Below, piece after piece: positions 45,877 through 57,463 of a stretch of DNA of 64,000 bases. Position numbers and translations under genes: made by a program. Under the pieces are notes generated by a model. It was not told the origin of the DNA. It saw nothing but the letters and a program-made list of their open reading frames with translations, and did no database searches. The stretch lies in contig JALMGJ010000015.1 in NCBI GenBank assembly GCA_023362775.1, forward strand, positions 23,711,001 to 23,775,000, given 5' to 3'. This stretch comes from Charina bottae. Taxonomy: Eukaryota; Chordata; Lepidosauria; Squamata; Charinaidae. Numbering within the stretch: the stretch's first letter is position 1; every line of letters begins with the position of its first letter.

Positions 45877-45990
45877 TGGTGATCATGTGACCACAGGACG
45901 CTGTGATGGTCGTAAATGCGCGGACCAGTCACGAGTCGGGTTTTAGCACCGCCATAAGTCCGAATGGTCGTTAAGCGAGGACTACCTGTA
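45877..45990. mobile_element. Family B MITE fragment, right end
   Basis: GGTGATCATGTGACC to CGAGGACTACCTGTA. Confidence 0.7.
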
Positions 45991-46010
45991 AGTCTTGTGG
46001 ATCTTCTTGC

Positions 46011-46247
46011 TTTTATTTATTAGATTTATACTATATCTATATATTGTACCCTATCTTTCTGGGTACAACTCAAGCTGATAACATACCTCCCCCTATAATC
46101 CCCGCAACAACCAGGTGTTGAGTTGTTGAGATGTGCTGGGCTGAGAGCGAGAGTCACCCATCCGGCTTCCCTGCCCAGAGGAGGACCAGAACTCACCACC
46201 ACCTGGTTTCTAGCCTGGCTCTTTCACCACTAACACCAAACTGGCTC
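46011..46247 (-). mobile_element. tRNA-derived SINE family 1, minus strand
   Basis: On the minus strand: GAGCCAGTTTGGTGTTAGTG, GAGTTCTGGTCC, GGGTGACTCTCGCTCTCAGC, then a tail with GTATGTTATCAGCTTGAG and ATCTAATAAATAAAAG. Diverged. Confidence 0.65.
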
Positions 46248-47712
46248 TGTTTTTGTTTTGAAGCATTACAACCAGGGCCATCAGCCACGAAGGGGTCAAA
46301 AAAGTCAAGATGGTGCCCATGACACTATGCATCCGAGCCCAGAGCTTCTTTTTTTAAAAAAAACATGTGTCACTTTATAACTGCTTTGTAAACATTTGCT
46401 AGCTGTCTCGGGCCTCCGTGAGCAAGATGGGGCATCTTTTTCTTTTTTTCTTTTGTAAACAAAGACAAGCCAGTTTTGTTGAGATCAGGGCAAGCTTCCT
46501 GACCTTGGGTGTCATAAAAACACTGAAGCGATGCGTTGGCCAAGCCTTTTCTCGGCAAAGCAGCCCAATCAAATCCAAATAAAATGGAGACACAAGAGAT
46601 GCATTTGGTACCCCTCTACGCTGCCCAGACGAATTGGAGCTGCGGATCGCGGCCCCGGCTGCCGAGCAGAACAAATTGAGCAGTCACGGAAATACCAGGA
46701 GACTTCGTAGCCCCAGTTCAGCCCCCAAACAGAAGGGGAAGGAGGACTCAGCTCTGCGCCAGGAAGCGAAAGTTTGCAGTCCTACAACACATTATCACAC
46801 TGCCAACGTCCTAAAGCATAAAGGGTTTCTCAACCTGGGCTGGGGAATTCTGGGAGTTGCAGTCCGCACATCTTAAAGCGGCCCAGGTTGAGAAACCCTG
46901 TCCTTCAGCAAGGAAGATTTAGAGCTCCATGCAGTGCTGAGTGCTCATTTATTTATTTATTTTTTAAAAAAAGGAATTTAAAGTATGCAACAAGCCCCCT
47001 GCAATCTCAGTGTTACCTAGGGATCTCCATTTGCATCTCCCACCCATTGGCACCAAATGGGGCATCAGGAGTTTCCACAGGGTCAACTTCAGACATTTGC
47101 AAGGGGGGGAAAGGTGTCTTTTTCCCCCAACCAAGCCACGACTAGGAAGGGAAAAAAAAAAGAAGGAAGAATAACACAGCCCGAAATCTTCCCCCCTCTT
47201 GATGGAAAGAGCGCTGCTGCTTTTTTCCCCCTTGACCTGTGACTCCAGGAATCTTTCAGATAAATCATCTCAGGAACTTTAGACAATGAGGCTGCAGACT
47301 CTGCCGGGCAGGAGGACCGAGGGGGCTGGAGGGGGGCGGCTGCGGAGAGCTGGAGAGAAAGGAATTCTGTTGAAATCAGAGGCAGCTGCTCCTCGGTTGG
47401 GGGGACAGGAGCCCTCGACTGGGGGGGAGACAGACTGCAGGCGTTCCGCGCTTCCCAGCATTGGGCTCCCTGCAGCCACAAAAAAAGTGCCCAAGACGAG
47501 GCAGGGAAACGAAAACACGCAAAGTGACTCCCTCTTTCTCCGGACCCCTCCCATCCTCCCATCCCCAGGACTGCCTTCCTCCCCCCCCCCCCCAGTGAAG
47601 TCTGCAAGGGGGCGGACCGACCCACCCACCACGCAGAAGAGGCCATTTCCTGTCCTGGCGTCTTGTCCCCACCCGCCCAAAAGCCAGCCTGGGGAAATCT
47701 CCTGGGGGGTTT
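46248..47712. other. Unassigned DNA with one short MITE
   Basis: Contains the MITE at 46829 and a C13 run at about 47580-47593. The long minus-strand frame at 47089-47871 runs into CR1 sequence and is not called. Confidence 0.35.
46829..46900. mobile_element. Family A MITE, shortened
   Basis: GGGTTTCTCAACCTGGGCTGG at the left and GGCCCAGGTTGAGAAACCC at the right, with most of the left arm deleted. Confidence 0.7.
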
Positions 47713-47885
47713 CATAGAATGAGAGAGTTGGAAGGGACCTACGAGGTCATCAAGTCCAACCCGCAGCACCCTGCAGGATCCGTTACACCATCCCTGGTTG
47801 AGGAGGATCCAGCCTGTTGGAAGAACTCCAGTGAAGGGAAAGAATCCCATCCCTGCGGTAAACTGTTCCACTGATGGACAGCTTG
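47713..47885 (-). mobile_element. CR1-like LINE 3' fragment, minus strand
   Basis: CATAGAATGAGAGAGTTGG, AAGGGACCTACGAGGTCATC and GTCCAACCCGCAGCACC are the reverse of a CR1 3' end. Confidence 0.75.
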
Positions 47886-47918
47886 AAGGTCTTCTTCAGG
47901 TCTCATCTGTATCTACAC

Positions 47919-48040
47919 CAGGGGCCACTTGAAGATGTGTGGGCTTCAACTCCCAGAATTCCCCAGCCAGCCATGCTGGCTGGGGAATTCTGGGAGTTGC
48001 AGTCCACACATCTTCAAGTGGCCCAGGTTGAGAAACCCTG
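47919..48040. mobile_element. Family A MITE, perfect duplication
   Basis: ATCTACAC at 47911-47918 and 48041-48048. The left terminus has lost its TTTCTCAACC block; the right terminus is complete. Confidence 0.85.
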
Positions 48041-48177
48041 ATCTACACCCTTGAAGTTTCATCCCATGAGTTCTGGTCTTACTTTCTGGAACAACTGAGA
48101 ACACGTTTGCTAAGCCCCATCCCCACCACGGATGAACTGGCTGAACAATGGTAGTCACTGGATCTGTGTCACACACA
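48041..48177. other. Unassigned DNA
   Basis: No feature recognised. Confidence 0.3.
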
Positions 48178-48439
48178 GATACTGAAGCTGAAGCTCAAAT
48201 ACTTTGGCCACCTAATGCGAAGAGAGGACTCACTGGAAAAGACCCTGATGCTGGGAAAGACTGAGGGCAAAAGGAGAAGGGGACGGCAGAGGATGAGATG
48301 GTGAGATAGCATCACCGATGCAACGAACATGAACTTGAGCAAACTCCGGGAGGCGGTGGAGGACAGGAAGGCCTGGCGTGCTGTGGTCCATGGGGTCACG
48401 AAGAGTCGGACACGACTGAACGACTGAACAACAAAAAGG
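48178..48439 (+). mobile_element. BovB LINE 3' end, sense
   Basis: Contains the end of ORF2-like sequence (AAATACTTTGGCCACCTAATG, GACTCACTGGAAAAGACCCTG) followed by CGTGCTGTGGTCCATGGGG and GAGTCGGACACGACTGAACG, then ACTGAACAACAAAAA. Minus-strand frames here containing the words RVRLFVTPW and TARQAFLSS are the familiar antisense artefact of BovB. 5'-truncated. Confidence 0.9.
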
Positions 48440-49022
48440 AAGGGGGTGATGAGTGGCACACCTCATCTATTCCAAAATCTAAACATCTGGAAAGCAACAG
48501 CAGTGCAACTGTCACAAAACCAAGTTGCGAACAAGGACGTTGCTAGTTGGGACCTGTCTCGGCAAAGCCACGGAGTTCACAACCCAAGCCAAAAAAAGAT
48601 ACGGTTGGTTGGTTGATTTCTGCCTCGTTTCTGGCATGAAACTAGCAAGTGTGTCCTGTGAACCAGGCTTTGTGGTGTAGTGTGCTGGATGAACCTAGCC
48701 AACGGTGAGTTATTTAACAAGCCATGGTTAAGCCAATCATGGCTTATTTGATTATATTAACCCAGCCATTGAGGCACCAAGGAAGCTTCTTCATTCACAA
48801 CAGCTATTCTCTCAAGTCTTTGCAGGGACCAGCTGGTGGATGAGGAAGACTGGATTAGGACCCAGGTCCTACCTGCAAATCCCCAGTGAGCGTTTTAAGT
48901 TAATTCAATATTCTTGAGCCAGCCTAGTACTGTGGGCATAACCTACCTCGTGGGATCCTTGCCAAGGGCCAAAAGGCAGGGGCTAGCAGGTGCTCTGTGC
49001 AGAAAAAGGCAAGCCATACGTA
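48440..49022. other. Unassigned DNA with a dispersed repeat
   Basis: The AACCATGG-type repeat lies at about 48655-48775. Otherwise nothing recognised. Confidence 0.35.
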
Positions 49023-49030
49023 AAATAAAT

Positions 49031-49165
49031 AAGTGTTTCTCAACCTCAGAAATTTTAAGATGTGTGGACTTCAGCTCCCAGAATTCCCCAGCCAGCCATG
49101 CTGGCTGGGGAATTCTGGGAGCTGAAGTCCACACATCTTAAAGTTGCTAAGGTTGAGAAACACTT
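49031..49165. mobile_element. Family A palindromic MITE
   Basis: Full palindrome from AAGTGTTTCTCAACCTC to GGTTGAGAAACACTT; both terminal CAG/CTG are mutated alike. Duplications AAATAAAT and AAACAAAT (7 of 8). Confidence 0.8.
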
Positions 49166-49173
49166 AAACAAAT

Positions 49174-49533
49174 CCACTATCAGAGTCTTCTACCAGCCAA
49201 ACAGCAGCTTAAGGTGACTCTGCGCTCCCTTGAGAAAAGCTGCCAGCCGCAATCTCAGCGTGCCCGTTTGTCCCAGCTGGCAAAGTTTCTGCCACTTTGG
49301 GCTGAGAAGGTGAAGACTGAGCCCGCATGCCAAAGCAGCGAGGGGGGATGCTTTACCAGCCAGACCCTTCCCTTGGGCCATGCAACAGCAGTCCTACCCG
49401 GGGGAAAGTCGGCAACTCTCGGGCCAGGAGGCCATAACCACAATCCAGCTCCACGTTACTAGGCAGGGTTGCAGCAGAGAGCAGAGAGGGAAGTCCCAGT
49501 CAAACCACCCACAGATTCACCCCCACACGCATG

Positions 49534-49572
<39 letters not shown>

Positions 49573-50327
49573 CCTCCAAGCCTCCCTTCTCCCCACCAGC
49601 CGCCTGGAGCCCCCCCCGCCCCCTCCAGCATTCCTGCAAGGTAACGCAGTTAGGACCAAGGAGACAGTACGAACACTATCCACCAGATGTTTGCATAAAT
49701 AAGGCATCTGCCCTCTAAGCTAACAAGGTCAGTCTCTGGCTCCAGCAAGCCGAGCAAACAGGCTGGGTCTTGGCAGCCGTACAGCTCTGGCTTGGCACTC
49801 GCTGCGCTCCGGCTTCCTGGATTCTTGAAGCATCAAGAGCAGCACAAAAAAAAAACCTGGTGAAAAATAAGCATCTTAGCAAAACCCTAGCCGCCCTGCC
49901 ACCGCCCGCTCAGAATAAGTGGCTTCCTTTGAACCGCAGCAAGGGGGGAGGTGTCGGCCGAGGCCCCAAGGCCGAGGGGAAGCAGACGCGGGGGGGGGGG
50001 GGGGCTGTGCCCACGGCCGACCAGGGCCGTGGGCGCAGAGAAAAGGGCAGGAACCTCCGGGCAACCCGGGCGGGAAAACACAGGTCGGTTTGCAGGAAGT
50101 TGTGGCTTAAAGTGAGGCAAACTCGATCCCTTCCCTTCTATCACGAGCTGATGGAGGGTTTTCATTATGCAAAACAAGGGCGGTTTCAGGGGAGCGTGCT
50201 AAGCCAGGGTTTGTTTGAACCCGGTTGTTTAACTTCGCCGCACGGGTCTTGTTCACACATCATACTATGTTTTACAGGCTACAACCAGGGGTTCACATAC
50301 CATGCATAGCCAAACAAGCTGCCTTAC
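49174..50327. other. Unassigned DNA with a CA microsatellite
   Basis: (CA)n at 49534-49566, a G14 run at about 49991-50004, and moderately raised CpG at 49930-50070. No exon supported. Confidence 0.35.
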
Positions 50328-50446
50328 GCTCCAACTTTAAGAGGTGTGGACTTCAACTCCCAGAATTCCCCAGCCAGCACGCTGGCTAGGGAGTTCTGGG
50401 AGTTGAAGTCCACACCTCTTAAAGTTGCCAAGGTTGAGAAACACTG
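50328..50446. mobile_element. Family A MITE, left terminus missing
   Basis: AACTTTAAGAGGTGTGGACT through GGTTGAGAAACACTG, followed by the typical target CTCTAGCA. Confidence 0.75.
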
Positions 50447-51612
50447 CTCTAGCATATTGTATGCACCCAGCCAATAAACAGTAACCAAGACCCTACCCCA
50501 CCCGAAGGGGGTAGCCCTGGAATCTCTTTCCACTGTCAAAATCCAGCCTTTGGGAAATGTAACTTCAGGAGAGAGGGCTGGCTAAGCATAAGGTGTCACC
50601 CAGAGCAGAGGCCCCACCATGGCCATCCCAGAATCCCCAGAGGAAGACAAACTGGGTTTCCTTCCCTCCGTAAACCACGTTCCGCAAAGTTCTGTTCCAA
50701 TGGGAGACATTCTAATCTGGGCCAAGCAATCTTGGCTTCTGCTGCAAGTACAAATGATGCAAATTAAGAGATGGGGTTCTTGTTCCAACCCACTCAGACA
50801 CACTCTCTTCACACCCACCAACCCGTCTCTTTCCCCCAGAGCTGGCCCGTGTATTTTCTGGTCTTCGTTTGCAACCGAAGACAATTGTTGGCTGGACCCG
50901 AGATGCATCAGCCTGTGCTTCGAGCAGTGCCACTGCCCTGGAGGCACAGGGTCCCGATTAGGCTAGAAGGGCGGCAGGCACTCTGCACGTGTTCATAGGA
51001 ACTTGCTCCTTCCACGAGAGGGAAGATTGCCTGCCTGACAATCCCGGTCAGCAACAGCCCCCCAACCCCTCAGCCGAGCCCCTGCAAATAAAGCAAACTC
51101 AGCCAGAGTTTGCTTTCTTGGCCAGTAAAAAGCTCCAAGGAAGGGGGTAAAAAAAAAAGGGGGGGGTTGTCTGCTGTTATCACTGCGTATTTTCCCAGCA
51201 TTTCACCTCTGCGAGCAAGCTCCCAATCACCACCCGCCCCGTCTCGGCGCCTGCAACTCTCTTTGTTTTAAATATTATAAAGCAAGCCAGATGCTCTCTC
51301 TAATCCCCCCAGCTGGTGGGGATTTGCAAACACGTTAGAAAAAGGCAGCCCTGTTTCTGAGCCAGCCTCTCCGCCGCTACTGCACCTCGCCAGCCAGCCC
51401 GGGCTTCCTTCCTTCCCCATCTGCTGCCGATGAAAGGCTCCAGATTAAGGGCAGACAAGGTGTCTCTCCAGGCACACGCGGACACCTCCACAGGGCTGGG
51501 GCGGGGACTGGGGTCCCCAGAGGAACATGGCCCCAGGGGAGTGGAGTGGGGAGAAGCTGGCAAGACTCTGCAACGCGTTTCGCTGCAAAGCCTGTGTGGA
51601 AATCTCTCCCAG
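50447..51612. other. Unassigned DNA
   Basis: No repeat or supported exon. Confidence 0.3.
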
Positions 51613-51621
51613 GCTCTAAGA

Positions 51622-52025
51622 GAGTGTTCCTCAATCTCAGCAACTTTAAGAGGTGTGGACTTCAACTCCCAGGATTCCCCAGCCAGCCTTGGGAATTCTG
51701 GGAGTTGAAGTCCACACCTCTTAAAGTTGTCTGTAGCTTGAATCATGTCAACTGGATTTCTATTTTCTTAGTGGAAACGTTTCACTCCTTATCCAAGGAG
51801 CTTCTTCAGTCTGAGTAAAGTTAGTAAGGGAATCCTTAAATATGTTTCTAGGCTGGCTGTGTGACCTTGCACCTGGGGCTAGGTCATGGTTATTTTGGAT
51901 AAGGAGTGAAACGTTTCCACTAAGAAAATAGAAATCCAGTTGACATGATTCAAGCTACAGACAATTCCACCTGGATGACTGAGAACCTTCATAGACCTCT
52001 TAAAGTTGTTGATTGAGAAACACGG
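51622..52025. mobile_element. Family A MITE split by a Penelope-like insertion
   Basis: Left part GAGTGTTCCTCAATCTCAGC and the central arms run to 51729. After the insert the right end resumes as TTGATTGAGAAACACGG. This gives the order of events: the MITE was there first. Confidence 0.8.
51730..51994. mobile_element. Penelope-like inverted element nested in a MITE, 14-bp duplication
   Basis: ACCTCTTAAAGTTG at 51716-51729 and 51995-52008 flanks 265 bp. The arms match those at 1317-1510 but are separated by about 100 bp of extra sequence. On the minus strand a hammerhead-like core lies at 51773-51813: CTGAAGA, GCTCC / TTGGATAA / GGAGT, GAAAC. The tail ends CTGGATGACTGAGAACC. Confidence 0.65.
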
Positions 52026-52718
52026 CTCTACCCTGGCCCACTCCAAAGTTTCTTGGTTGCAAGTTGCAACATCCCAACCCCGTACTAGGGGGAAAAAGGC
52101 TGATCCGGATCATCCCTTTTAAGAAGCCATCCTCAGCTCACTCCGGATGGGCATCTGGGGGATCTCACGGAGGCAGAAACAGGTGTGGCAAGCGGGGGAG
52201 GAAGAGGGCAAGACTTCAGCGGCTCAAGAGGCACCCGGCGAGTAACAAAGCTGCAACCCGAATGGCAGGCAGGCTAGAAACCTGGGGCCATCCCTGCTCT
52301 GGAGTCAAGACTGGACCTCCGCACGGGATCCTCCCACCAGGAAGAACGGCCAGCCCCGAACTTCGCAACCCAAGACACGTTGGAGCGTGACTCACCCCCG
52401 TCCTTGGGTAACACCGAGCAGACTCATTCTTTGCGATAAACCCTGATAAAGTGCTTGGTTTGGTTTTCGCCCTGTGTGAGTCCCGTCCCTGGGATTTCTC
52501 CATCATGCTAGGATGAGGCAAACAAGGACTTGCGCTGAGGCACCAACTGAGTCACTCCATCATTGTGGCTTTGGGAAAAAGGACCACACGGATGCCATTC
52601 CTGCTGAAAACTGACATCATCAGGGGCTGGGAAGTGTTCAGTATCTGGGAAATCATGAAAGTGCACTGAGGACAACAGCAGAAGCATCAGACTCTGAACT
52701 TCATCCTTTGCCCTTGAG
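52026..52718. other. Unassigned DNA
   Basis: No feature recognised. Confidence 0.3.
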
Positions 52719-53150
52719 TAGAGGTAGTCCTCACTTAACGACCACAATAGGGATTGGAAAATTGGTTAAGTGGTGTGGTCGTTAACTGAGTCACCACGTG
52801 ACCGGACCCAAATTGATGACCATTTTTTACGATGGCCGTTAAGCGAATCATGGGTTGTTAAGTGAATCACCGCAGTCGTTAAGCAAATCCCGCTTCCCCA
52901 ATGGACATTTTTTGCCAGAAACCGGCAAAAAAGGTCACAAATTGCAATCACATGATTGCAGGGCGCTGCAACTGGTCATAAATGTGAGCTGTTTGCCGAG
53001 TTCTCAAATTGCAATCACGTGATGGTGGGGGTGGTGCGATGGTTTGTGACGGTTGTAAGTGTGAGTTCAGGTCATAAAGCCCTTTTTCCAAGGCCATCGT
53101 AACTTCGGACTGTTGTTAAACGAATGGTCTTTAAGTGAGGACTACTTGTA
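52719..53150. mobile_element. Family B TA-flanked MITE, full length
   Basis: TAGAGGTAGTCCTCACTTAAC to GTGAGGACTACTTGTA, with CACGTGA near 52796 and 53016. Confidence 0.8.
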
Positions 53151-53644
53151 CCACATCCTGCATCTCTGTCCCTATTACATTTAGCCCTGATCTTCAGAAG
53201 CTCCCCCCTTTCTTGTCTTCTCCAAAACCCGCAAGACCTTTGCCAGTAGACTCTACCCATGGAAGCAGGGGTTCTTCACACACCCCAGGGGTCATGCTGC
53301 AGAATTCAAAGGACCTTTCCAGATGGTGTGCAATCACGCCTGTATCCAAATCGGCACCGGGCCAGCCTTGCAGCTACACAGAAACCTGGTTTTAGCTCTT
53401 CCTTCCTGGGGAAGACCCAGCAACCAGGAAGCAGCTTTTGAGCCAGTTCAGATGGCTGAGCACGCCTGAATTGGGTGGCCCCGTTTTCTGCTTTTCCTCT
53501 TGCGTTCACCCAGCTGTTGTAGCTTGTAAACTACAACTTATGGTTTGGCATGCTGTGCAATCCAAGCAATGGTGGCTTATTCCAAAAACATGCTAGGTAG
53601 ATCATGGCTTTGTGAGGGGGTCCAATCAGCATGTTCTCCAGCTC
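53151..53644. other. Unassigned DNA with a dispersed repeat
   Basis: The AACCATGG-type repeat occupies about 53512-53605. Confidence 0.35.
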
Positions 53645-53790
53645 TAAGAATAGAACCGTAGAATCGTAGGGTCGGGAGGGACCTTGGAGGTCCGCCCGAG
53701 GCAGGAGCCCTCATACCGTCTCAAACAAATAGTTGTCCAATCCTTTCTCGGAAACCTCCAGCGATGGAGCACCCGCCACGCCGGGAATAC
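53645..53790 (-). mobile_element. CR1-like LINE 3' fragment, minus strand
   Basis: GTAGAATCGTAGGGTCGGG, AGGGACCTTGGAGGTC, GTTGTCCAATCCTTTCTCGG and CCTCCAGCGATGGAGCACCC are typical. Confidence 0.7.
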
Positions 53791-54318
53791 AAGGGGTAAA
53801 CAACCATCTGTGGGATTTTATTTAAAAACGTTTTAAAATCTGTGGTAGCTTTAGCTCCTCTATATCCCACTGTTAAATTTTTATCCATCTTCTCCCCCCC
53901 CCCCGCCCTCTCTGCTTTCCTTCTCCTAAGCTGGCTCCATGGCTCAACACGCTGCCACAAAGGGTGCATCTTTTGTGCAAAATCAACTGGGAGCTGCAAA
54001 AATGTCAGGGCAAGTTGGCTTGGTTGCTTTTTTATAGTCAAGAAGAGGAGGTCAGCAGGCGGCCATTCCCCGTGATTAGGGGTCGCAAAGACTAACGGGG
54101 CCGCAGAAAGGTGGGTGTGCTGGTTTATAGGCCAATATTCCATTTGCTGAGTTGCTAAGCAAGAGGAGAGCAAGCCAGGCGACGGCTCGCCCTTGGGGGG
54201 AAATTTCAATGAAGGAGGAGGTGCAAAGATAGTCAGAGAGGTCAAATGCTCAGCATTTGAAAAAAAAGAAAGAAGCTCTAAATTTGGGACCAAGAATGAA
54301 TAAAGTATTCCGTAATAT
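53791..54318. other. Unassigned DNA
   Basis: C10 run near 53887. No exon or repeat recognised. Confidence 0.3.
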
Positions 54319-54725
54319 GAGTTCTAGTCCCACCTTAGGCATGAACGCCGGCTGGGGGACCTTGGGCCAATCCCTCTCTCTCAGCCCTAGGAAGGAGCCA
54401 ATGGCAAACCAGGGGACTGAGAGTTCTAGTCCCGCCTTAGGCATGAAAAGCCGGCTGGGTGACCTTGGGCCAGTCCCTCTCTCTCAGCCCTAGGAAGGAG
54501 CCAATGGCAAACCAGGAGACTGAGAGTTCTAGTCCCGCCTTAGGCATGGAAGCCGGCTGGGTGACCTTGGGCCAGTCACTCTCTCTCAGCCCAACTCACC
54601 TCACAGGGTTGTTGTTGTGGAGAAAATAGGAGGAGGGAGGAGTATTTGGTATGTTCGCCGCCTTGAGTTATTTATAAAAAATAATAAAGGCGGGATACAA
54701 AATAAATATAAATAAATAATATACA
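54319..54725 (+). mobile_element. SINE family 1 with a tandemly triplicated body
   Basis: GAGTTCTAGTCCC starts at 54319, 54421 and 54524, giving three units of 102-103 bp that span the B box to ATGGCAAACCAGG. The third unit continues into a complete 3' end: CAACTCACCTCACAGGGTTG, GTATGTTCGCCGCCTTGAG, AATAATAAAGGCGGGATAC and (AATA)n. The tRNA-like A-box head is missing. Confidence 0.85.
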
Positions 54726-55661
54726 CCAAGCTGTATTTAAACAACTTCCTTCTTTTTCATTATTCATTGGGCTGCATTAAGCCATGGTTTATAGAATCGT
54801 GGTTTGCTGGAAAAAAAAACCTAGAGGGGCTGAGTATACCCAACGTGCTTAAGTAAGTCACACTTTACAAATTGCAGGGGCTGACCTGACAAATCCATTC
54901 AAAGAACTCCATGGAAGTTGTATGAAACATATACTGTAACCCATGTATTATTTGATTGCTTCCCTGCAAGGGAACCAAGACTGTGCCCCCACCCCCAGGG
55001 CGGGCACGCAAGGGAGTCTGGAAACCCCAGGCCCCAATTCCAACCAGGGAGGGGGGAAACTACTGACAGGAGGAGCGTGCCTCCAACAAGGGGTTTTGCG
55101 CAGCCCCCAGCAGGGTCTCCAACTCGAGGTTGCAGCTTCCCTGCAGCTTTTGCCTCACTCCCTCAATTGCATTATTTGGGGGGGGGGGTTAGGAGAGACC
55201 AGCATAAAGCAGCCTCCTTCTCTTGAGCTGGAAGGGCCCCTTGGGACGCGTACCTGGCCGTGCTCCAAAACCCTCAATGTCTGGACAAGTCCGTGCTCAG
55301 ATCACCACAGCCCTTACTGTTCCCATCTGTAAAATGGCCCCAGTCCAGCCTCCAATGAAGTCACATGAAAGCAAGAACGGCAGCCAGGAGGGTCTGCAAG
55401 GGATGGGTTGCCACGCAAACCAGGTGTGACATCAGGACACGTCACGGTGGTTTGGTTCGCACCAGATGCCTGGGACAAGACCCTCCCCCAGGAATCCTCA
55501 TTAGAGTCTCTGGTCCTGAGAACTGGGGGACATTTTAGCCCCCGAAAGCAAACCTGAGAGAAAAAGATGAAAGGAACGAACGGGCTTCGAATGTGCTGGA
55601 AAGACTGACACTTAAAAAAAAAGAGGAAGCGAAGAGGAGAACCATGGGAGAGAGGGAGGAA

Positions 55662-55698
<37 letters not shown>

Positions 55699-56266
55699 TG
55701 TGTGTGCGAATCCACAGTTTAGCACGGGGGGGGGGGTTGTGGAGAGAGGTGGTTTGTTGATGACCCAAGTCATTTTGGCAAGCCGGCCCCAGGAACTCTG
55801 GCCACCGGCCCAGTTCAGCGCTGAACTTAAACAAACTCCTGTTGCAGCCATCTGCTTGATTTTAAAATAAGTCAAACAATCTGTTGAGCTGTGGGTGATC
55901 AAGTTTCCATCTGCGCGGACGCCTGCTCGCCTGCCTGGAGCCTCTCCTGCCTCTCGCAGCCAAACGCTCCCAGCAGTACATGTGGCTGTCCCAAGTCCGC
56001 CAGGGAAAGGAGAAGCCAGACCTTGCCGCCGCCGCCACCTTCATCTGCGCCTGGACTCCTGGCCGGAGCCAACCCACCAAAGGCTGGAGGGTTTAAAGGG
56101 GAGGAAGGGGCGGGGGTGGCCTCTTGGCCGAACGGAGGAGACTGTTCAGCCCTTCGGAGGAAGGCCCGTCTGACCCTGCGTGCAACGAAGCAGGTGTCGC
56201 GCCCGATCCAAGACAAAATTAGGTCCATATCGGGGAACCGAGGATGTTCCTTCACATCACATCAGG
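54726..56266. other. Unassigned DNA with a TG microsatellite and a CpG-rich patch
   Basis: (TG)n at 55663-55706, G-runs near 55181 and 55726, and raised CpG at about 55900-56180. The AACCATGG-type repeat is near 54770-54890. No exon supported. Confidence 0.35.
55663..55706. repeat. (TG)n microsatellite
   Basis: About 21 TG units with one TTT interruption. Confidence 0.9.
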
Positions 56267-56274
56267 CTCTGGAT

Positions 56275-56414
56275 CGGTGTTTTTCAAACTTGGCAACTTG
56301 AAGATGGGTGGACTTCAACTCCCAGAATTCCCCAGCCAGCAAAGCTTTGCTGGCTGGGGAATTCTGGGAGTTGTAGTCCACCCATTTTCAAGTTGCCAAG
56401 TTTGAAAAACACTG
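56275..56414. mobile_element. Family A palindromic MITE
   Basis: CGGTGTTTTTCAAACTTGGC to GCCAAGTTTGAAAAACACTG; duplications CTCTGGAT and CTATGGAT (7 of 8). Confidence 0.85.
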
Positions 56415-56422
56415 CTATGGAT

Positions 56423-57232
56423 CCATCAGAGATGAAGTTCAGCCAAGATTTCCTGGTAGACCCGTAGGAGGCCAGAAAGAATTTTGGATTGCCGCTGCTG
56501 AGGAACAACTTGATTGTGTGTGTGTGGGGGGGGGGGTACGGGTGTGTGTAGAAACACACACTCAGACTGAGGCTCTTCCAATGTGGGGAGATTCATGTCC
56601 CAGAACCCCCCACCAGCCAACACATCCAACACATCCAACACATCTGGAGGACTGGGAAGGCTGAGAGATACAGAGGGAAGAGAGGGGGTGAGTCCTATTT
56701 TCCCATTTAATTCTCAGCCTTGTTATACCTTCCCTGATCAATGGGAATGTGAGATTTTTTTCAGGTAGAGAATCGCAAACGAGAAAGGCAGGCTGTCTTC
56801 CTGTTCCACCGCAAGGAAGAAAGACCAAGAGTTGCTCAGCAACAACGCGGCACCCTTGTCCATAACCCCCTCCGGGTTGGCTTCCATGTCTGACAACTGC
56901 CCGAGACACTCGCAAGGTACAACTACCGCTGATCCAGCACAAGAAGGAATTGAGGGGACGTTGCGTCAAACTCACGCCTGCCTCGGGGGCACCCGTATCC
57001 TGCCACCACAATCCGCTCATGAGAAAGGGCAGCAATTCAAAATCGATGTCCAGCCCCAATTGGATGCTGTTCGCTGCACCAGCCAGCCAAAATCACATCC
57101 GGGACTCTTGCATGATGAAAGTGAACCCTGGAATATGCTCTGAATGTGCAGCCGGATATAGGGAGAAGCATTTTTACCAGGGACCAACCAGTGCTCCACA
57201 CCAGTCCTTGAGCCAGAAGAAAACCAAACCAG
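56423..57232. other. Unassigned DNA
   Basis: A short tandem AACACATCC unit (3 copies) lies at about 56619-56643, and a G10 run near 56526. Confidence 0.35.
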
Positions 57233-57463
57233 TACAGGTCGTCCTCGTTTAGCAACTGCCTCATTTAGTGACCATTCGCAGTTACAACGGTGATGAAAAA
57301 GTAACTTTGCAACCAGTCCTCGCATTTACAACCTTCGCAGGTCTGTAAAGCAAAAGAAAGCTGAAGGCAGATCGTAAAATTGTGATTTTTCACTTAGCAA
57401 CCGCTTTGCTAAACAACCAAGTTGCCGGTCCCAATTGTGGTCACTAAACGAGGACTACCTGTA
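57233..57463. mobile_element. Family B MITE, internally deleted
   Basis: TACAGGTCGTCCTCGTTTAGC to AACGAGGACTACCTGTA, 231 bp, with the central CACGTG-bearing part missing. Its sequence resembles the copy at 58651, so both belong to one deletion subfamily. Confidence 0.8.

Noticed and set aside
47089..47871. 260-codon minus-strand frame
   Set aside because: Its N-terminal part is CR1 retroposon sequence and the middle is a G/C homopolymer region.
48169..48459. Protein-like frame with the words RVRLFVTPW and TARQAFLSS
   Set aside because: This is the known antisense translation of the BovB 3' end, not a host protein.
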